A DNA stretch of 64,000 nucleotides, from contig CP003940.1 of assembly GCA_000317655.1 (NCBI GenBank), positions 2,675,547 through 2,739,546 of the forward strand, read 5' to 3'. This DNA comes from Cyanobacterium stanieri PCC 7202. GTDB taxonomy: Bacteria > Cyanobacteriota > Cyanobacteriia > Cyanobacteriales > Cyanobacteriaceae. A program made the position numbers and the translations under genes. The notes under the pieces are model-generated. The model was given only the letters and a program-made list of their open reading frames with translations. It was not told where the DNA came from and made no database searches. Below are positions 36,767 through 47,724 of the stretch, piece by piece. Every line of letters starts with the position of its first letter. The stretch's first letter is position 1.

Positions 36767-38005
36767 ATGAGTATTGTTCAATTACCCGGATTAAGTTTTT
36801 TAATCGAAGAAATTAGCCAAAGTCACAGTTTATCTCAAAGTGCTGTCCAAGAAGCTCTCCGAGAGGCTTTATTTAAAGGATATGAGCGTTTTCGTCGTGC
36901 CAAGGAAACCAACCCGAACCATAGTTTTGGGGAGGATTATTTTACTAATTTTAGGGTGGAGTTAGATATTGATGATGAAGGGTTTAGGGTTTTAGCTCTT
37001 AAAACCGTGGTGGAGAATGTGGAAAATCCCGACCACGAGATTCCTTTGGCGGAGGTGATGGAGGTTAATCAAGAGGCTAGGGTGGGAGATGAGATGGTGG
37101 TGGATGTTACCCCTGAACAAAAGGACTTTGGTCGTATGGCGGCCATGCAAACTAAGCAGGTTTTACAGCAAAAGTTGCGGGATCAACAAAGGTTGATGAT
37201 TCAATCAGAGTTTAAGGAACTAGAGGGAACTGTATTACAGGCAAAAGTTCAACGTTTTGAGCGTCAATCAGTGATTATGACCATCCAAAGTGCCTATGGA
37301 CGACCAGAAGTGGAAGCAGAGTTACCTCGTTCTCAGCAGATAAATAGTGATAATTATCGGGCTAATGCTACTTTTAAGGTATATCTTAAACAAGTGCGTG
37401 AGGGTTCTCAACGGGGGCCACAGTTGTTGGTATCTCGTGCTGATGCAGGGTTAGTGGTTTATCTGTTTGCCAATGAAGTGCCTGAAATTGAGGAGGGTAT
37501 TGTAAGAATAGTGGCGATCGCCCGTGAAGCCAACCCCATGAGTAGATATGTAACAGCCAGAACCAAAATAGCCGTAGATAGCCTCGATAAAGACGTAGAT
37601 CCTGTCGGTTCTTGTATTGGAGCGAGGGGATCCCGTATTCAGGCAGTAGTTAACGAACTCAAAGGAGAAAAAATTGACGTAATTCGTTGGTCTCCAGATC
37701 CTGCCATCTACATCGCCAACGCCCTTAGTCCTTCCCAAATAGATCGAGTAGAATTACTCGACGCCGAAGAACATCAAGCCATGGTAGTAGTACCCGACAA
37801 CCAACTCAGTCTCGCCATTGGTAAGGACGGGCAAAATGTGCGTCTAGCAGCCCGACTCACAGGATGGCGCATCGATATAAAATCCAAGAGCGATTATCAA
37901 AAAATGCAACAAGAACAAAGAAGCGACATCGGCGAATCCGTGGAGCAAGAAAATCCTCCCATAGAAGAAGAAACCCCCACCCCGTCCACCTCCGAAGAAG
38001 AATAA
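36767..38005 (+). CDS. nusA: transcription factor NusA
   Basis: 412 aa. N-terminal RNA polymerase-binding domain (1-130), S1 domain (about 135-200), then two KH domains (about 230-370) with [14 protein letters not shown] and [19 protein letters not shown]. No C-terminal acidic repeats of the E. coli type; instead a short acidic and proline-rich tail ([18 protein letters not shown]). NusA modulates pausing, termination and antitermination. Fifty bp after rimP in the same operon. Confidence 0.95.
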   Translation: MSIVQLPGLSFLIEEISQSHSLSQSAVQEALREALFKGYERFRRAKETNPNHSFGEDYFTNFRVELDIDDEGFRVLALKTVVENVENPDHEIPLAEVMEVNQEARVGDEMVVDVTPEQKDFGRMAAMQTKQVLQQKLRDQQRLMIQSEFKELEGTVLQAKVQRFERQSVIMTIQSAYGRPEVEAELPRSQQINSDNYRANATFKVYLKQVREGSQRGPQLLVSRADAGLVVYLFANEVPEIEEGIVRIVAIAREANPMSRYVTARTKIAVDSLDKDVDPVGSCIGARGSRIQAVVNELKGEKIDVIRWSPDPAIYIANALSPSQIDRVELLDAEEHQAMVVVPDNQLSLAIGKDGQNVRLAARLTGWRIDIKSKSDYQKMQQEQRSDIGESVEQENPPIEEETPTPSTSEEE

Positions 38006-38164
38006 ACAAGATTAGTCTCCCCTTTTTCTGGGGAGATACAAAAATAAATAACCCATCATTGGAACTTGATATTAATTCAAATCTTTCCTAACTTCAAAAA
38101 AAGTTAATTTGCTTAAAAATTCCGATATTTTTTGCTCAAACCATATCCTATCTAAGCAGTCAAA

Positions 38165-38410
38165 ATGACCAAAAAAAATTATCGTCGTTGTGTGAGTTGT
38201 GGACTCATAGCTCCCAAAAATCATTTTTGTCGAGTGGTGAGAAATTTTCCCGACCACAAAATAACCCTTGACCAAGGGATGGGTAGATCTGCTTATATAT
38301 GTCCTAACAGCGAATGTATTGCCATCGCCAAGAAAAAAAAGCGCCTAGGAAGAGCATTGCGGACAATGGTTTCCGCGGAAATATATGAAGAATTAAAAAC
38401 TAGATGTTAG
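38165..38410 (+). CDS. ylxR: YlxR family RNA-binding protein (DUF448)
   Basis: 81 aa. The YlxR fold is clear: YRRCVSCGLIAPKNHFCRVVR, then GMGRSAYICPNSECIAIAKKKKRLGRAL. Two CxxC-like pairs (CVSC at about 8 and CPNSEC at about 49) are present as in many YlxR proteins. It sits between nusA and infB in most bacteria. Work in other bacteria points to roles with nucleoid or RNase P RNA; the role here is not shown. Confidence 0.92.
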   Translation: MTKKNYRRCVSCGLIAPKNHFCRVVRNFPDHKITLDQGMGRSAYICPNSECIAIAKKKKRLGRALRTMVSAEIYEELKTRC

Positions 38411-38573
38411 GGTAAAAAAAGACACATTCAGTATACAACCAACAGAACTATGAGACATGAAATTTTGTTGCTCAAAAACCATTGAGTCAACGAAGAAAAC
38501 AAATCTCAATTAAAATAAATAATAAACCAGCATAAAATCAACTATAATATATTAGACTTAGGGCAATTTTTGG

Positions 38574-41500
38574 ATGAAAAACGGAAAAATAAGAATATAC
38601 GATTTATCAAAGGAACTAGCATTAGAAAATAAAGACGTATTAGAAATATGTTCTCAACTATCAATCAATGTAAAAAGTCATAGTAGTACCATCTCTGAAT
38701 CTGACGCACAGAGTATCAAAGAAGCCGCAAAGAATTATCGTATGACATCGTCAAACAGCAAAAAAGGGAAAAACAACTCGAATCAAAACAAAAAAAATCA
38801 AGTGCCTGACTCCAAACCTAACAAACCGAAATTAGAAATTGTTGCCTTGTACAAGAAAAATCGTCCCGAAGAAGAGCAATCAGGGCAATCTCCAGAAGGT
38901 AAAGAGAATAATCAAGATACCCCTACCCTTTTAACCCCCCCTCGTCCCCAGCCTCCCTCGACCACTCAAGGTAAATCAACCTCTGGGGATGAGCAGAATA
39001 AGTCTGACCAGTCATCACCCTTAAAAAATCCTCCCCCTCGTCCCTCAGCCCAGAAGGTTGAGGAAAATGGTGGCTCGAAACCAGAATTAAAGCGTCCTCC
39101 CTCCCCTCCCAAAGATGAACCCCAAGAAGAAAGTAAATCTTCTGCCAAGCCTCGCTCCGTATCCAAATTAATGGATTCTATCGAAGGAGATAGAAAACCA
39201 AAACCAAAAATCAAAGGTAAACCTTCTCGGGGTAACAAAAATAGACCAGAGGATTCTGGAGATTCCGAGACTCCACAGAAAAAGGGTGTTAAACCCTTGG
39301 TAGGTAAGGATGATAGTAGTAAAAAAGACACTCCTCCTCTCAAATCTCCTCCCAAACCGAAGTTACAAAAACCTCCTCAACGTCCTGCGGCTATTTCTGA
39401 AGAGCCTGATATGGATGATGATGATTTAGATAATACCCCTAGCAATGAGGATGATTTTGATGCCGAACCCGTACTTTTAGAAAAACCTAAACGTACGAAG
39501 CAGAAGGTCAAAAAACCTCTTGTTAAGGATTCTCCTGCAGTGTGGGAAGATGAGGATGATAGTGGTAAGGAAAATAAAAAATCTGCCAAAAAACGTCGTT
39601 CTTTTGTCTTGGATGATGATGACGATGATTTAATTGATTATCTTGACGATGATGATGAGGGAGAAACCACCCTCAGTTTAGCGTTGGCTCGTCCTGATAA
39701 ACCCGCCAATGCTTCCCCTAAACCTTCTGACCGTAACAAGTCCCCCCGTCGTCAAAAACCAAAATTGGATCGCTCTGACAACAGTAGCAGTAAATCTAGT
39801 GATCATAGTAATAAGAAGGGTAAACAGGAAAAACAAATCCCCGAAGAAATTATCCTCAAGGGTACCCTAACCTTAAGGGAGTTGGCGGATATGCTCAACA
39901 CTCCTGATACGGAAATTATTAAAATGCTCTTCTTTAAGGGTATTGCGGTTAATATTACCGAAACCCTTGACCTAGAAATTGCCAAAATGGTGGCAGAAGA
40001 ATTGGGCGTAACGGTGATTACCCAAGAACAAAAAGCCAGTGCTGCGAAAACGGAAATGTTGGCAGAAGATGATTTAGATAATCTTTCTAATCGTCCTCCT
40101 GTGGTAACTATTATGGGTCACGTTGACCATGGTAAAACTACTCTCCTTGATTCTATTCGTAACACTAAGGTGGTACAGGGTGAGGCTGGAGGCATTACCC
40201 AACACATTGGGGCATACCATGTGGATGTGGAACATGAAGGAACTACCCAACAAGTGGTATTTTTGGATACTCCCGGTCACGAGGCCTTTACTGCCATGAG
40301 GGCAAGGGGTGCCAAGGTGACGGATATTGCCATTCTGGTGGTAGCCGCCGATGATGGAGTACGTCCTCAAACCAGAGAAGCTATCAGTCATGCGAAGGCG
40401 GCTCAGGTGCCGATTGTGGTAGCGATCAACAAAATTGATAAACCTGAAGCCAACCCTGATCGAGTTAAGCAGGAATTGAGTGAATTGGAGTTAGTCCCCG
40501 AGGATTGGGGTGGTGATACGGTAATGGTTCCTGTAAGTGCTTTGAGTGGGGAAAATCTTGATACTCTCCTCGAGATGATTGTGTTGGTATCTGAGGTGGA
40601 AGATTTATCCGCTAACCCCGATCGCCCCGCCAAAGGTACTGTTATCGAAGCCCATTTAGACAGGGCGAGGGGGCCTGTGGCTACCCTCTTGGTACAAAAT
40701 GGTACTCTGAGGGTTGGAGATGTATTTGTGGCAGGTTCTGTGGCTGGTAAAATCCGTGCCATGATTGATGATCGTGGTCAGAAGGTCGATGAAGCTAGTC
40801 CTTCCTTTGCGGTGGAGGTTCTTGGTTTGAACGAAGTTCCCCAAGCAGGAGATGAATTTGACGTTTATCCTAGTGAAAAAGAAGCAAGGGCGATCGCCGA
40901 AAGCCGTGCCGACGAAGATCGTACCAGTCGCCTCCAACAGGCTCTATCTTCCCGTCGTGTAACCCTCAGTACCCTTTCTGCTCAAGCACAACAAGGGGAA
41001 CTCAAGGAATTAAATATAATCCTCAAAGCCGACGTACAAGGCTCCGTAGAGGCGATTCTTGGCTCCTTAAAACAACTACCCCAGAAAGAGGTTCAAATCC
41101 GTGTACTTCTTGCTAGTCCGGGAGAAATTACTGAAACTGATGTGGATTTAGCCGCCGCTAGTGGTGCGGTTGTCATCGGTTTTAATACAACCCTTGCACC
41201 AAATGCCCGTCAGGCAGCCGAACAAGAAGGAGTGGACATCCGAGAATATAACGTCATCTATAAATTGTTAGATGAAATTGAGGGTGCCATGGAAGGTTTA
41301 TTAGATCCTGAAGAGGTAGAAGAGGGACTCGGAAGGGCAGAAGTTCGTGCCGTATTCCCCGTGGGTAAAGGTGCTGTGGCAGGTTGTTATGTTTTATCTG
41401 GTAAGGTGGTTCGTAACCGTTTCATCAGAGTATTACGTAATGGAGAAGAGATTTATAATGGTAATTTGGACTCCTTACGCCGTGTCAAAGATGATGTCAA

Positions 41501-41618
41501 AGAAGTAGCATCAGGATTTGAATGCGGTATCAGTATCAATAAATTTGGTAACTGGAAAGAGGGTGATATTATCGAAGCCTATGAAATGGTCTTCAAACGC
41601 CGTACTCTTTCTCAATAA
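38574..41618 (+). CDS. infB: translation initiation factor IF-2
   Basis: 1014 aa. The first ~400 residues are a highly charged, low-complexity region (PRPS, KPKLEK and D-rich runs), preceded by a short IF2_N segment ([26 protein letters not shown]). A second IF2_N lies at about 425-475. The G domain has [15 protein letters not shown] (about 513), DTPGHEAF and NKIDKP. Then come domains II and III and C-terminal IF2-C. IF-2 brings fMet-tRNA to the 30S subunit. The long N-terminal linker is typical of cyanobacteria. Confidence 0.97.
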   Translation: MKNGKIRIYDLSKELALENKDVLEICSQLSINVKSHSSTISESDAQSIKEAAKNYRMTSSNSKKGKNNSNQNKKNQVPDSKPNKPKLEIVALYKKNRPEEEQSGQSPEGKENNQDTPTLLTPPRPQPPSTTQGKSTSGDEQNKSDQSSPLKNPPPRPSAQKVEENGGSKPELKRPPSPPKDEPQEESKSSAKPRSVSKLMDSIEGDRKPKPKIKGKPSRGNKNRPEDSGDSETPQKKGVKPLVGKDDSSKKDTPPLKSPPKPKLQKPPQRPAAISEEPDMDDDDLDNTPSNEDDFDAEPVLLEKPKRTKQKVKKPLVKDSPAVWEDEDDSGKENKKSAKKRRSFVLDDDDDDLIDYLDDDDEGETTLSLALARPDKPANASPKPSDRNKSPRRQKPKLDRSDNSSSKSSDHSNKKGKQEKQIPEEIILKGTLTLRELADMLNTPDTEIIKMLFFKGIAVNITETLDLEIAKMVAEELGVTVITQEQKASAAKTEMLAEDDLDNLSNRPPVVTIMGHVDHGKTTLLDSIRNTKVVQGEAGGITQHIGAYHVDVEHEGTTQQVVFLDTPGHEAFTAMRARGAKVTDIAILVVAADDGVRPQTREAISHAKAAQVPIVVAINKIDKPEANPDRVKQELSELELVPEDWGGDTVMVPVSALSGENLDTLLEMIVLVSEVEDLSANPDRPAKGTVIEAHLDRARGPVATLLVQNGTLRVGDVFVAGSVAGKIRAMIDDRGQKVDEASPSFAVEVLGLNEVPQAGDEFDVYPSEKEARAIAESRADEDRTSRLQQALSSRRVTLSTLSAQAQQGELKELNIILKADVQGSVEAILGSLKQLPQKEVQIRVLLASPGEITETDVDLAAASGAVVIGFNTTLAPNARQAAEQEGVDIREYNVIYKLLDEIEGAMEGLLDPEEVEEGLGRAEVRAVFPVGKGAVAGCYVLSGKVVRNRFIRVLRNGEEIYNGNLDSLRRVKDDVKEVASGFECGISINKFGNWKEGDIIEAYEMVFKRRTLSQ

Positions 41619-41641
41619 ATCAGTTTATATAAGTTCTTTGA

Positions 41642-41664
41642 GGGCAGATTTTCTGCCCTTTTTT
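41642..41664 (+). terminator. terminator of the rimP-infB operon
   Basis: GGGCAGA (41642-41648) pairs with TCTGCCC (41652-41658) over a 3-nt loop, then six T. It is 23 bp after the infB stop and ends only 7 bp before the next ATG. Confidence 0.9.
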
Positions 41665-41671
41665 ATTAAAA

Positions 41672-41881
41672 ATGTCCAAAACAGCAAAGCCCTGTGAACA
41701 GTGTAATCAAATGGTGGAAATCCGTTATCGCATTCAATGGGATGAAAGTCGGCAATGGTATCAAGTCTGTCCAGACTGTTGGCAAAAACTTTCGGAGAAT
41801 AATCCCCTCTATCGTTATGGCGGTACTTGGAAGGCAAAAAAGAGACGCAACGCCAAATTGACAATTAACAATGAACAATAA
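41672..41881 (+). CDS. small zinc-ribbon-like protein of unknown function
   Basis: 69 aa. Two CxxC pairs, CEQC (about 9-12) and CPDC (about 36-39), separated by aromatic-rich strands (RYRIQWDESRQWYQV), suggest a zinc ribbon. The C-terminal AKKRRNAKLTINNEQ is basic and its last codons run into short AACAAT-type repeats. The start sits just after the infB terminator, so expression would depend on read-through or a promoter within infB. It looks like a cyanobacterial conserved protein. Confidence 0.65.
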   Translation: MSKTAKPCEQCNQMVEIRYRIQWDESRQWYQVCPDCWQKLSENNPLYRYGGTWKAKKRRNAKLTINNEQ

Positions 41882-41897
41882 ACAATGGATAATGAAA
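41860..41897. repeat. short tandem AACAAT-type repeats
   Basis: Heptamer-like run (ACAATTA ACAATGA ACAATAA ACAATGG) covering the end of the small gene and its spacer. A related TTGTCAA run covers the dusB 3' end at 51272-51305. Confidence 0.6.
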
Positions 41898-41943
41898 AGA
41901 ATCCATTAAAATTAAGACAAAATAACTTGTAATAATTAATACT

Positions 41944-42306
41944 ATGTTAACTAAAGCCACCACCAGACATATTAGAATCTACTCGGCAGAGGTACAAAAT
42001 AATGAGCTAGTACCCTCCAATAATGTCTTAACCCTTGATGTTGATCCCGATAACGAATTTAACTGGGATGAGATGGCACTACAAAAAGTGTATCGTAAAT
42101 TTGATGATTTAGTAGAAAGTTATAGTGGTGAGGATTTAACAGATTATAATCTTCGTCGCATTGGTTCTGATTTAGAGCATTTAATTCGCAATTTATTAAG
42201 CAAAGGGGAAATTAGTTATAACCTCAACGCCAGAGTCCTTAACTATAGTATGGGCTTACCCCGTGTTGATGCACCCGAGGCAGATGGCAAGTATCAGTTA
42301 TCTTAG
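41944..42306 (+). CDS. ndhM: NAD(P)H-quinone oxidoreductase subunit M (NDH-1)
   Basis: 120 aa. NdhM is an oxygenic-photosynthesis-specific subunit of the NDH-1 complex in the thylakoid membrane arm region, needed for cyclic electron flow and respiration. The sequence shows TTRHIRIYSAEVQNNELVPS near the start, LTLDVDPDNEFNWDE in the middle, and YNLRRIGSDLEHLIRNLL and NYSMGLPR toward the end, all conserved in NdhM. Single gene, followed by the convergent leuC. Confidence 0.93.
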   Translation: MLTKATTRHIRIYSAEVQNNELVPSNNVLTLDVDPDNEFNWDEMALQKVYRKFDDLVESYSGEDLTDYNLRRIGSDLEHLIRNLLSKGEISYNLNARVLNYSMGLPRVDAPEADGKYQLS

Positions 42307-42341
42307 GATGTAATGATGGTGGGCAATGCCCACCCTACTTT

Positions 42342-43742
42342 TTAGAGTTCTCTAACATCGGCGACTTTACCATGGACGGCGGCGGCTACTACCATGGCAG
42401 GACTCATTAACAAAGTTCTACCTTGAGCAGAACCCTGACGACCTTTAAAGTTACGATTAGAAGAGGATGCACTAATTTGATCTCCCTGTAACTTATCGGG
42501 GTTCATGGCTAGACACATGGAACAACCTGGTTCGCGCCATTCAAAACCTGCCTCCACAAAAATTTTGTCTAATCCTTCGGCTTCGGCGGCTTTTTTCACT
42601 CTTTCAGAGCCTGGCACTACAAAGGCTTTGACATTTTCAGCCACGTGATGCCCTTGGGCAAGTTTGGCGGCTTCTCGGAGATCGCTTAATCTGCCGTTGG
42701 TGCAACTACCGATAAAGCAAACATCGATGGGAGTTCCTTTGATGGGTTGCCCTGGTTTGAGTTGCATATATTCAAAGGCCTGAAGGGCAATTTCTTTGTC
42801 ATTTTCCGAGAGGCTCTCGAGGTTGGGCATGGATTCGTTGATACCGATACCTTGCCCTGGGGTGATTCCCCATGTGACGGTAGGCTCGATTTCCGAGGCA
42901 TCGAAGGTGACAACATCATCATATTGGGCATCGTCATCACTGCGGAGGCTTTGCCACCATTGCACAGCTTGATCCCATGCTTCTGCTTTGGGGGCAAAAT
43001 CACGCTCTTTGAGATAATCGAAGGTGGTTTGATCTGGGTTGACATATCCGCAACGGGCACCTCCTTCGATGGACATATTACAGACGGTCATTCTTTCTTC
43101 CATACTCATCTGCTCGAAGGTTGTTCCTGCGTATTCGTAGGCGTAGCCCACACCGCCATTTACTCCTAGTTTACGGATGATATGGAGGATGACATCTTTG
43201 GCGTAAACTCCTTGGGGGAGGGTACCGTTTACTTCGATTTTTCTTACTTTTAATTTGGTAAGGGAAAGGGTTTGGGATGCTAATACGTCTCTGACTTGGG
43301 ATGTACCAATACCAAAGGCGATCGCACCGAAAGCTCCATGGGTGGAGGTATGGGAATCACCACAGGCGATGGTCATCCCTGGTTGGGTTAAACCTTGTTC
43401 GGGGGCGATTACGTGGACAATACCTTGGCTACCTGAGTTGGTGTTATAGAATCTGATACCGTTTTCTTTGGTGTTGTTTTCCAAGGCTTGGATCATTTCT
43501 TCGGCGAGGGTATCAGCGAAGGGACGGGCTTGGCTTTCGGTGGGTACAATATGATCTACTGTGGCGACGGTGCGATCGGGAAATAATACTTTCAACCCCC
43601 TTTCTCTTAACATTGCAAAGGCTTGGGGGCTGGTTACTTCATGAATTAAATGTAAACCGATAAATAATTGGGTTTGTCCTGATGGCAATGTGCCAACGGT
43701 ATGCAAATCCCAAACTTTATCGAATAATGTTCCTTTACTCAT
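42342..43742 (-). CDS. leuC: 3-isopropylmalate dehydratase, large subunit
   Basis: 466 aa. Aconitase-superfamily enzyme that isomerises isopropylmalate in leucine synthesis, with LeuD as partner (not in the window). [4Fe-4S] cysteines are visible in GSCTNGR (about 346) and GCSMC (about 407-411). Other landmarks are TVDHIVPT (about 60), [13 protein letters not shown] (about 132) and [11 protein letters not shown] (about 425). Transcribed away from element 3. Confidence 0.96.
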   Translation of the reverse strand: MSKGTLFDKVWDLHTVGTLPSGQTQLFIGLHLIHEVTSPQAFAMLRERGLKVLFPDRTVATVDHIVPTESQARPFADTLAEEMIQALENNTKENGIRFYNTNSGSQGIVHVIAPEQGLTQPGMTIACGDSHTSTHGAFGAIAFGIGTSQVRDVLASQTLSLTKLKVRKIEVNGTLPQGVYAKDVILHIIRKLGVNGGVGYAYEYAGTTFEQMSMEERMTVCNMSIEGGARCGYVNPDQTTFDYLKERDFAPKAEAWDQAVQWWQSLRSDDDAQYDDVVTFDASEIEPTVTWGITPGQGIGINESMPNLESLSENDKEIALQAFEYMQLKPGQPIKGTPIDVCFIGSCTNGRLSDLREAAKLAQGHHVAENVKAFVVPGSERVKKAAEAEGLDKIFVEAGFEWREPGCSMCLAMNPDKLQGDQISASSSNRNFKGRQGSAQGRTLLMSPAMVVAAAVHGKVADVREL

Positions 43743-44060
43743 AATAATTATGTTTACAAACTGCTCTTAATATATCTATTATCCTTGACAATCGATCTTT
43801 TAGGCAATGGGCAATAATGGAAGTGAATACTTAATCTTATATCTATCTGGCAGTGTCAAAAGAGGACTCTGGTTACATTTATCAAGAAAAAAAAGCCCAC
43901 AGAAATTAACGGGAGATGAATTTTGACCCACATACAGAAACCGAGCGACAGCGAGTCTTTATTTTTCGGTAACTTCTGGTAACTACTAACAATAATTTTT
44001 CTTTAGTTATTGAGATTGTGTTATACAATTAGGGCAATAAACAATGTTGACTAATAACCA
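43743..44060 (+). repeat. spacer with left end of IS605-family element 3
   Basis: The box starting CCCACAGAA at 43896 and ending AACGGGAG at 43915, and CGAGCGACAGCGAGTC at 43942-43957, match the left ends of elements 1/2 and 2. The outer limit of element 3 was not found. Heptamer-like TGGGCAAT repeats lie at 43803-43825. ATTGT/ACAAT forms a short palindrome near 44015-44029, upstream of tnpB. Confidence 0.6.
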
Positions 44061-45284
44061 GTGATTACCTTAACTTACCAGTTCAGGCTAAAACTAAATA
44101 GACAACAAACTCAAGAAGTTGAGCATATTTTGAGTGTCTGTAAGTCGGTTTACAATTACGCTTTAGCTGAAAGAAAGGCTTGGTATAACAGCCGTAAATC
44201 ACTGGTTGATCGTTGTTCATTATTTGCTGAGTATATAATCCCAGCTAACGCACCATATCCTAGTTATAACAACCAAGCAAAAAACTTAACCATTGCCAAG
44301 AAAACTAACCCAGATTTAAAATCTGTTAATGCTCAAGTATTACAACAAACTCTGAAAACTTTAGATAAAGCATTCTCCGATATGAAGTCTAAGGGTTATG
44401 GCTTTCCTAGATTTAAAAAGCAAATGAAAAGTTTTGTTTTCCCCGCAATGCTAAAAAATTGTTTAGCTGAAGGTAGGATTAAGTTACCACAATTAGGCTG
44501 GTTAAGAATTAAACAGTCAAGAGATTATCCTACAGGTTTTGAACCAAAACAAGCTCGTATTGTGAAAAAAGCATCAGGTTATTATCTGATGATTGCTTTT
44601 CAATCTAAAGAATCTTGCTATGATGCACCTGTAGGAAAAACAAGTTTAGGGATTGATGCAGGGATAGAATCATTTATTGCTACAGATAGAGGAGAGTTAA
44701 TCAAAGCCCCTAAGTTTTTGTTACAAGTACACAGTAAGCTGAAATTGCTACAAAGATGCTTGAAACATAAGATTAAAGGCTCTAATAATTGGTTAAAACT
44801 CCAAAACAAGATAGCAAAAATCCATGAAAAAGTAGCTAACACTCGCCGTGATTGGCATTTTAAGTTAGCTAATTACCTCTGCGATTTGACTGACAACATT
44901 TTTGTGGAGGATATAAATTTTGTTTCTTGGAGTCGAGGGATTGTGAGAAAGCAATCTTTAGACTCGGGTATAGGGCAGTTTATTAATGAAATTTTGCCAT
45001 ATGTGTGCTGGAAACGAAGTAAGTTTTATCTGAAAGTTGACAAGAATGGTACATCTCAAGAATGTAGTAACTGTGGTAATCATACGGGCAAAAAGCATTT
45101 AGGGGAAAGAGTGCATAATTGTCAGTATTGCGGTTATACCGCACCAAGAGATGTGGTTAGTGCAGAGGTAATTAGAAATAGAGGATTAATTGCGGTAGGG
45201 CATATCGTGAGTAAAAATGCTTACAGAGACGTACTGACGGGGATTGGTCAAGGCAACTTGCTTAATCTAGTTAAGTGTCTGTGA
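44061..45284 (+). CDS. tnpB: TnpB RNA-guided endonuclease (IS605 OrfB), element 3
   Basis: 407 aa from a GTG start. RuvC residues: D in LGIDAGIESFIATD (about 201), E in IFVEDINFVSW (about 281) and the last D in TAPRDVVSAEVI (about 368). In this last motif the usual DRDxNAAxNI reads PRDVVSAEVI; only the single aspartate remains, as in a known cyanobacterial subgroup. Zinc ribbon CSNC...CQYC (about 338-357). It has the same right-end hairpin type as element 1, so 1 and 3 are closer to each other than to 2. Probably functional as a nuclease; not proven. Confidence 0.88.
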   Translation: MITLTYQFRLKLNRQQTQEVEHILSVCKSVYNYALAERKAWYNSRKSLVDRCSLFAEYIIPANAPYPSYNNQAKNLTIAKKTNPDLKSVNAQVLQQTLKTLDKAFSDMKSKGYGFPRFKKQMKSFVFPAMLKNCLAEGRIKLPQLGWLRIKQSRDYPTGFEPKQARIVKKASGYYLMIAFQSKESCYDAPVGKTSLGIDAGIESFIATDRGELIKAPKFLLQVHSKLKLLQRCLKHKIKGSNNWLKLQNKIAKIHEKVANTRRDWHFKLANYLCDLTDNIFVEDINFVSWSRGIVRKQSLDSGIGQFINEILPYVCWKRSKFYLKVDKNGTSQECSNCGNHTGKKHLGERVHNCQYCGYTAPRDVVSAEVIRNRGLIAVGHIVSKNAYRDVLTGIGQGNLLNLVKCL

Positions 45285-45293
45285 AGTAAGAAT

Positions 45294-45332
45294 CCCCCGA
45301 CATAATCTTTGATTTGTCGGTGGGAGTGTCAA
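45294..45332 (+). ncRNA. right-end hairpin / omegaRNA 3' scaffold of element 3
   Basis: CCC-CCGAC (45294-45301) pairs with GTCGG-t-GGG (45316-45324). The loop CATAATCTTTGATTT is identical to element 1 in its middle. GTGTCAA follows, ending at 45332. Guide flank starts CTTGAATGTCAG. Confidence 0.6.
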
Positions 45333-45344
45333 CTTGAATGTCAG

Positions 45345-46946
45345 TTAATCTTTTCCTGCACCATATTTCCACATCTCTAGGTAGCGATGATAATAGTATT
45401 TTTGTTCCTCACTCATTTTGGACTCTAAGGAGTGGATAGATTTGGCAAGGGGATATAAACCTGTGAAAAGCCCTAGGTTAGTAAAATGTTTGAACCAATC
45501 GGCTAAGACGGATAAACCTATCTGAGGTAACAGGGGTAAAACCAGAAGCGGATTGACCAGGGGTAGAGTTTTGGCTAGTCCTGAAAACTTGACTACGTCT
45601 TGTAAAAAGGGTTTGAGGACATTGTCTCCCATTTTGTCCATTACTTGAAATACTCCACTCATTAGGTCATTGATTTGATTAGGAGAGTAGTTTTGATTGA
45701 TGCCAACGCTCATGGTTTTTTGAAATAACCAAGTAACGGATATATTGGGTTGATAGGGTTGAATTAGATGTAAGTCTTTTTGGCTTAGGCTATCCGTTGC
45801 TAAGGCTTCGTCAATGGCACTACTCAGGCGGGGAAGATGACGCATCATGCTCCCAAAACCTCCAAAACTTACAGGGGATTGACTACCGCTACTGTCTCCC
45901 ACTGCCAAAATTCTTTGCCATGGCATTTTCAGGGGGCTATTACTATAGGAAGGGAAAAATCCGAATAAAAAACGTTTAAAGGCGATCGCCCCCAAATCTA
46001 TATTTTGATATTCTGGTAATAGTCTGAGATACTCTTGAGTTAAATCTGTCAAACTAATTCTATCGGGGTGGGCATCCACATAGGTAAATAAATAAGTAGT
46101 GCGTCCATCCTTAGCAGGAAAAGCCTCCCAAAAGTATTGACATTGATTTTGAATCGGGGTAATGGTAGCAATTAAATCCCCCGTGTCATTGTTGCTAAAT
46201 CCTTGTCCACAACTACCCACCACCAAACAAACCCCCTCGGGTTTTTGTCCTTTTCTCGCCTGTTTGGCAATGGGGGAAAAATGCCCCATGGCATCAATTA
46301 ATAATCTGCTAGTGATGACTTGACCATCCAATTCTATTTGGACACCATCATCAGAAATATTTGCAGAAATAAAAGATTTTTTTTCTAATAAAATACCCCC
46401 CCATTTTAAAAATTTATCCTTAACTTTTGCTAATAATAATTTAGGACTCACACCAATATTTAAAACATCTTTTACCCATAACTCATACCCTTGATAAAAA
46501 CTAACCCTAGCAGGATTATATTCAGTGAATATTATTTCTTCCAACTCCTGCTCACTAATTAAATCTAACTCTAATAAACAAGCCAACTCATCCCGAGAAA
46601 TATTCCATTCTTGTTCCCTTCCTTTCAAGATTCCTTTTTCAACCACCGCCACCCTATAACCTTTTTGTTGAAGGGTAGTGGCTAAAAATATGCCTAAAGT
46701 TCCTCCACAGATAACCACATCAAAATCCGTTTCATTAATAGATAGATTTTGCTCATTAATGACCTGATTTATGGCTTGATTTTCACCACGAAAATTATGC
46801 CAAAATTGATCAGCAATATTGAGATTTTTTTGATTATTTCCAAGGATATTTAAATTCATCTGTTGACAGAGAAGGTATAAAGAGTCGATATTAAAAGTAT
46901 AATCAATTATCCGCTTTAATATATGACCATTATCACTGTCAATCAT
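45345..46946 (-). CDS. cruP: CruP-type FAD-dependent oxidoreductase (lycopene cyclase paralog)
   Basis: 533 aa from ATG 46946; a TTG two codons earlier is also possible. FAD-binding start FDVVICGGTLGIFLATTLQQKGYRVAVVEKG (about 77-107). The segments GVCLVVGSC, YFWEAFPAKDGRTTYLFTYVDA, GDSSGSQSPVSFGGFGSM and the C-terminal YLEMWKYGAG match CruP of cyanobacteria and plants as I remember them. CruP is related to CruA lycopene cyclase; in plants it has been linked to limiting beta-carotene epoxide under oxidative stress. Its 5' end overlaps the divergent crr6 gene by 24 bp. Confidence 0.8.
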   Translation of the reverse strand: MIDSDNGHILKRIIDYTFNIDSLYLLCQQMNLNILGNNQKNLNIADQFWHNFRGENQAINQVINEQNLSINETDFDVVICGGTLGIFLATTLQQKGYRVAVVEKGILKGREQEWNISRDELACLLELDLISEQELEEIIFTEYNPARVSFYQGYELWVKDVLNIGVSPKLLLAKVKDKFLKWGGILLEKKSFISANISDDGVQIELDGQVITSRLLIDAMGHFSPIAKQARKGQKPEGVCLVVGSCGQGFSNNDTGDLIATITPIQNQCQYFWEAFPAKDGRTTYLFTYVDAHPDRISLTDLTQEYLRLLPEYQNIDLGAIAFKRFLFGFFPSYSNSPLKMPWQRILAVGDSSGSQSPVSFGGFGSMMRHLPRLSSAIDEALATDSLSQKDLHLIQPYQPNISVTWLFQKTMSVGINQNYSPNQINDLMSGVFQVMDKMGDNVLKPFLQDVVKFSGLAKTLPLVNPLLVLPLLPQIGLSVLADWFKHFTNLGLFTGLYPLAKSIHSLESKMSEEQKYYYHRYLEMWKYGAGKD

Positions 46947-47396
46947 CAACAAATTGAAACAATCGATTTATCCCCCGTTACTATGATGGTAGAGAAATTA
47001 GAAACAGGGGAAGGTATATTATCCGCCGAGCAACAAATTAAATTTAAAATTGATTATACCCTCTCAGAGAACGATCCTCGGGAATTGTCGGAAATTCCTG
47101 AAATTCGCCTTTGGTTTATCGCCCTTAATGCCCGTTATCCTTGGTTTCCCATCCTTCTCAATTGGCGTGAGGGAGAATTGGCTCGTTATACAGCGATGGT
47201 GGTACCCCACGAATTTAAACGTACAGAGGGAATACAGTATAATCTAGAAGCTCTCGATATTTTTATTATGGGTAAGGTTTTTACTCTACATCAGTGGTTA
47301 AAAACTCAAGGGGTGACGGGTAATTCTCGCCTCAAAGCCATGGCTCAAATTTTTGGTTATGATTTAGATGACAGTTTCTTTGCACTCCTCGGTTAA
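46923..47396 (+). CDS. crr6: CRR6-like NDH-1 assembly factor (DUF1817)
   Basis: 157 aa. The core [55 protein letters not shown] is the CRR6 signature. CRR6 is known to help assemble the peripheral (NdhI-containing) module of NDH-1 in plants and cyanobacteria. It starts inside the 5' end of cruP on the opposite strand and is followed 1 bp later by yidD. With ndhM at 42 kb it is the second NDH-1-related gene in the window. Confidence 0.85.
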   Translation: MTIITVNHQQIETIDLSPVTMMVEKLETGEGILSAEQQIKFKIDYTLSENDPRELSEIPEIRLWFIALNARYPWFPILLNWREGELARYTAMVVPHEFKRTEGIQYNLEALDIFIMGKVFTLHQWLKTQGVTGNSRLKAMAQIFGYDLDDSFFALLG

Positions 47397-47397
47397 G

Positions 47398-47661
47398 ATG
47401 AAATATTTTTTAATCCTACTTATTAAGGGGTATCGTCTTTTTATTTCCCCTTTATTTCCCCCTACTTGTCGTTTTCAGCCCACTTGTTCTGCTTATGCCC
47501 TGGAGGCGATCGCCCTTCATGGTACAATCAAAGGAGGTTATTTAGCCATCAAAAGAATCCTCAAATGTCATCCCTTTCATCCCGGAGGATATGATCCTGT
47601 ACCATGTAACCACGATCATCAATTAGAACCAAAAAATCTTGCCCACAATAATAAAAAATAA
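47398..47661 (+). CDS. yidD: YidD, membrane protein insertion efficiency factor
   Basis: 87 aa from ATG 47398, 1 bp after the crr6 stop; an upstream frame ATG at 47368 would overlap crr6. An amphipathic or hydrophobic N-terminus ([19 protein letters not shown]) precedes the hallmark [22 protein letters not shown] and [18 protein letters not shown]. It supports the YidC insertase in the inner membrane. Likely co-transcribed with crr6. Confidence 0.95.
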   Translation: MKYFLILLIKGYRLFISPLFPPTCRFQPTCSAYALEAIALHGTIKGGYLAIKRILKCHPFHPGGYDPVPCNHDHQLEPKNLAHNNKK

Positions 47662-47724
47662 ACCATCAAGCAAGATTTTTAGTAATATAAATTAACAATA
47701 ATATAATAGCAATACAAAGTAAAA

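Noticed and set aside
38966-39589. Serine- and leucine-rich antisense ORFs in the infB linker
   Set aside because: Low-complexity shadows of the charged IF-2 N-terminal region.
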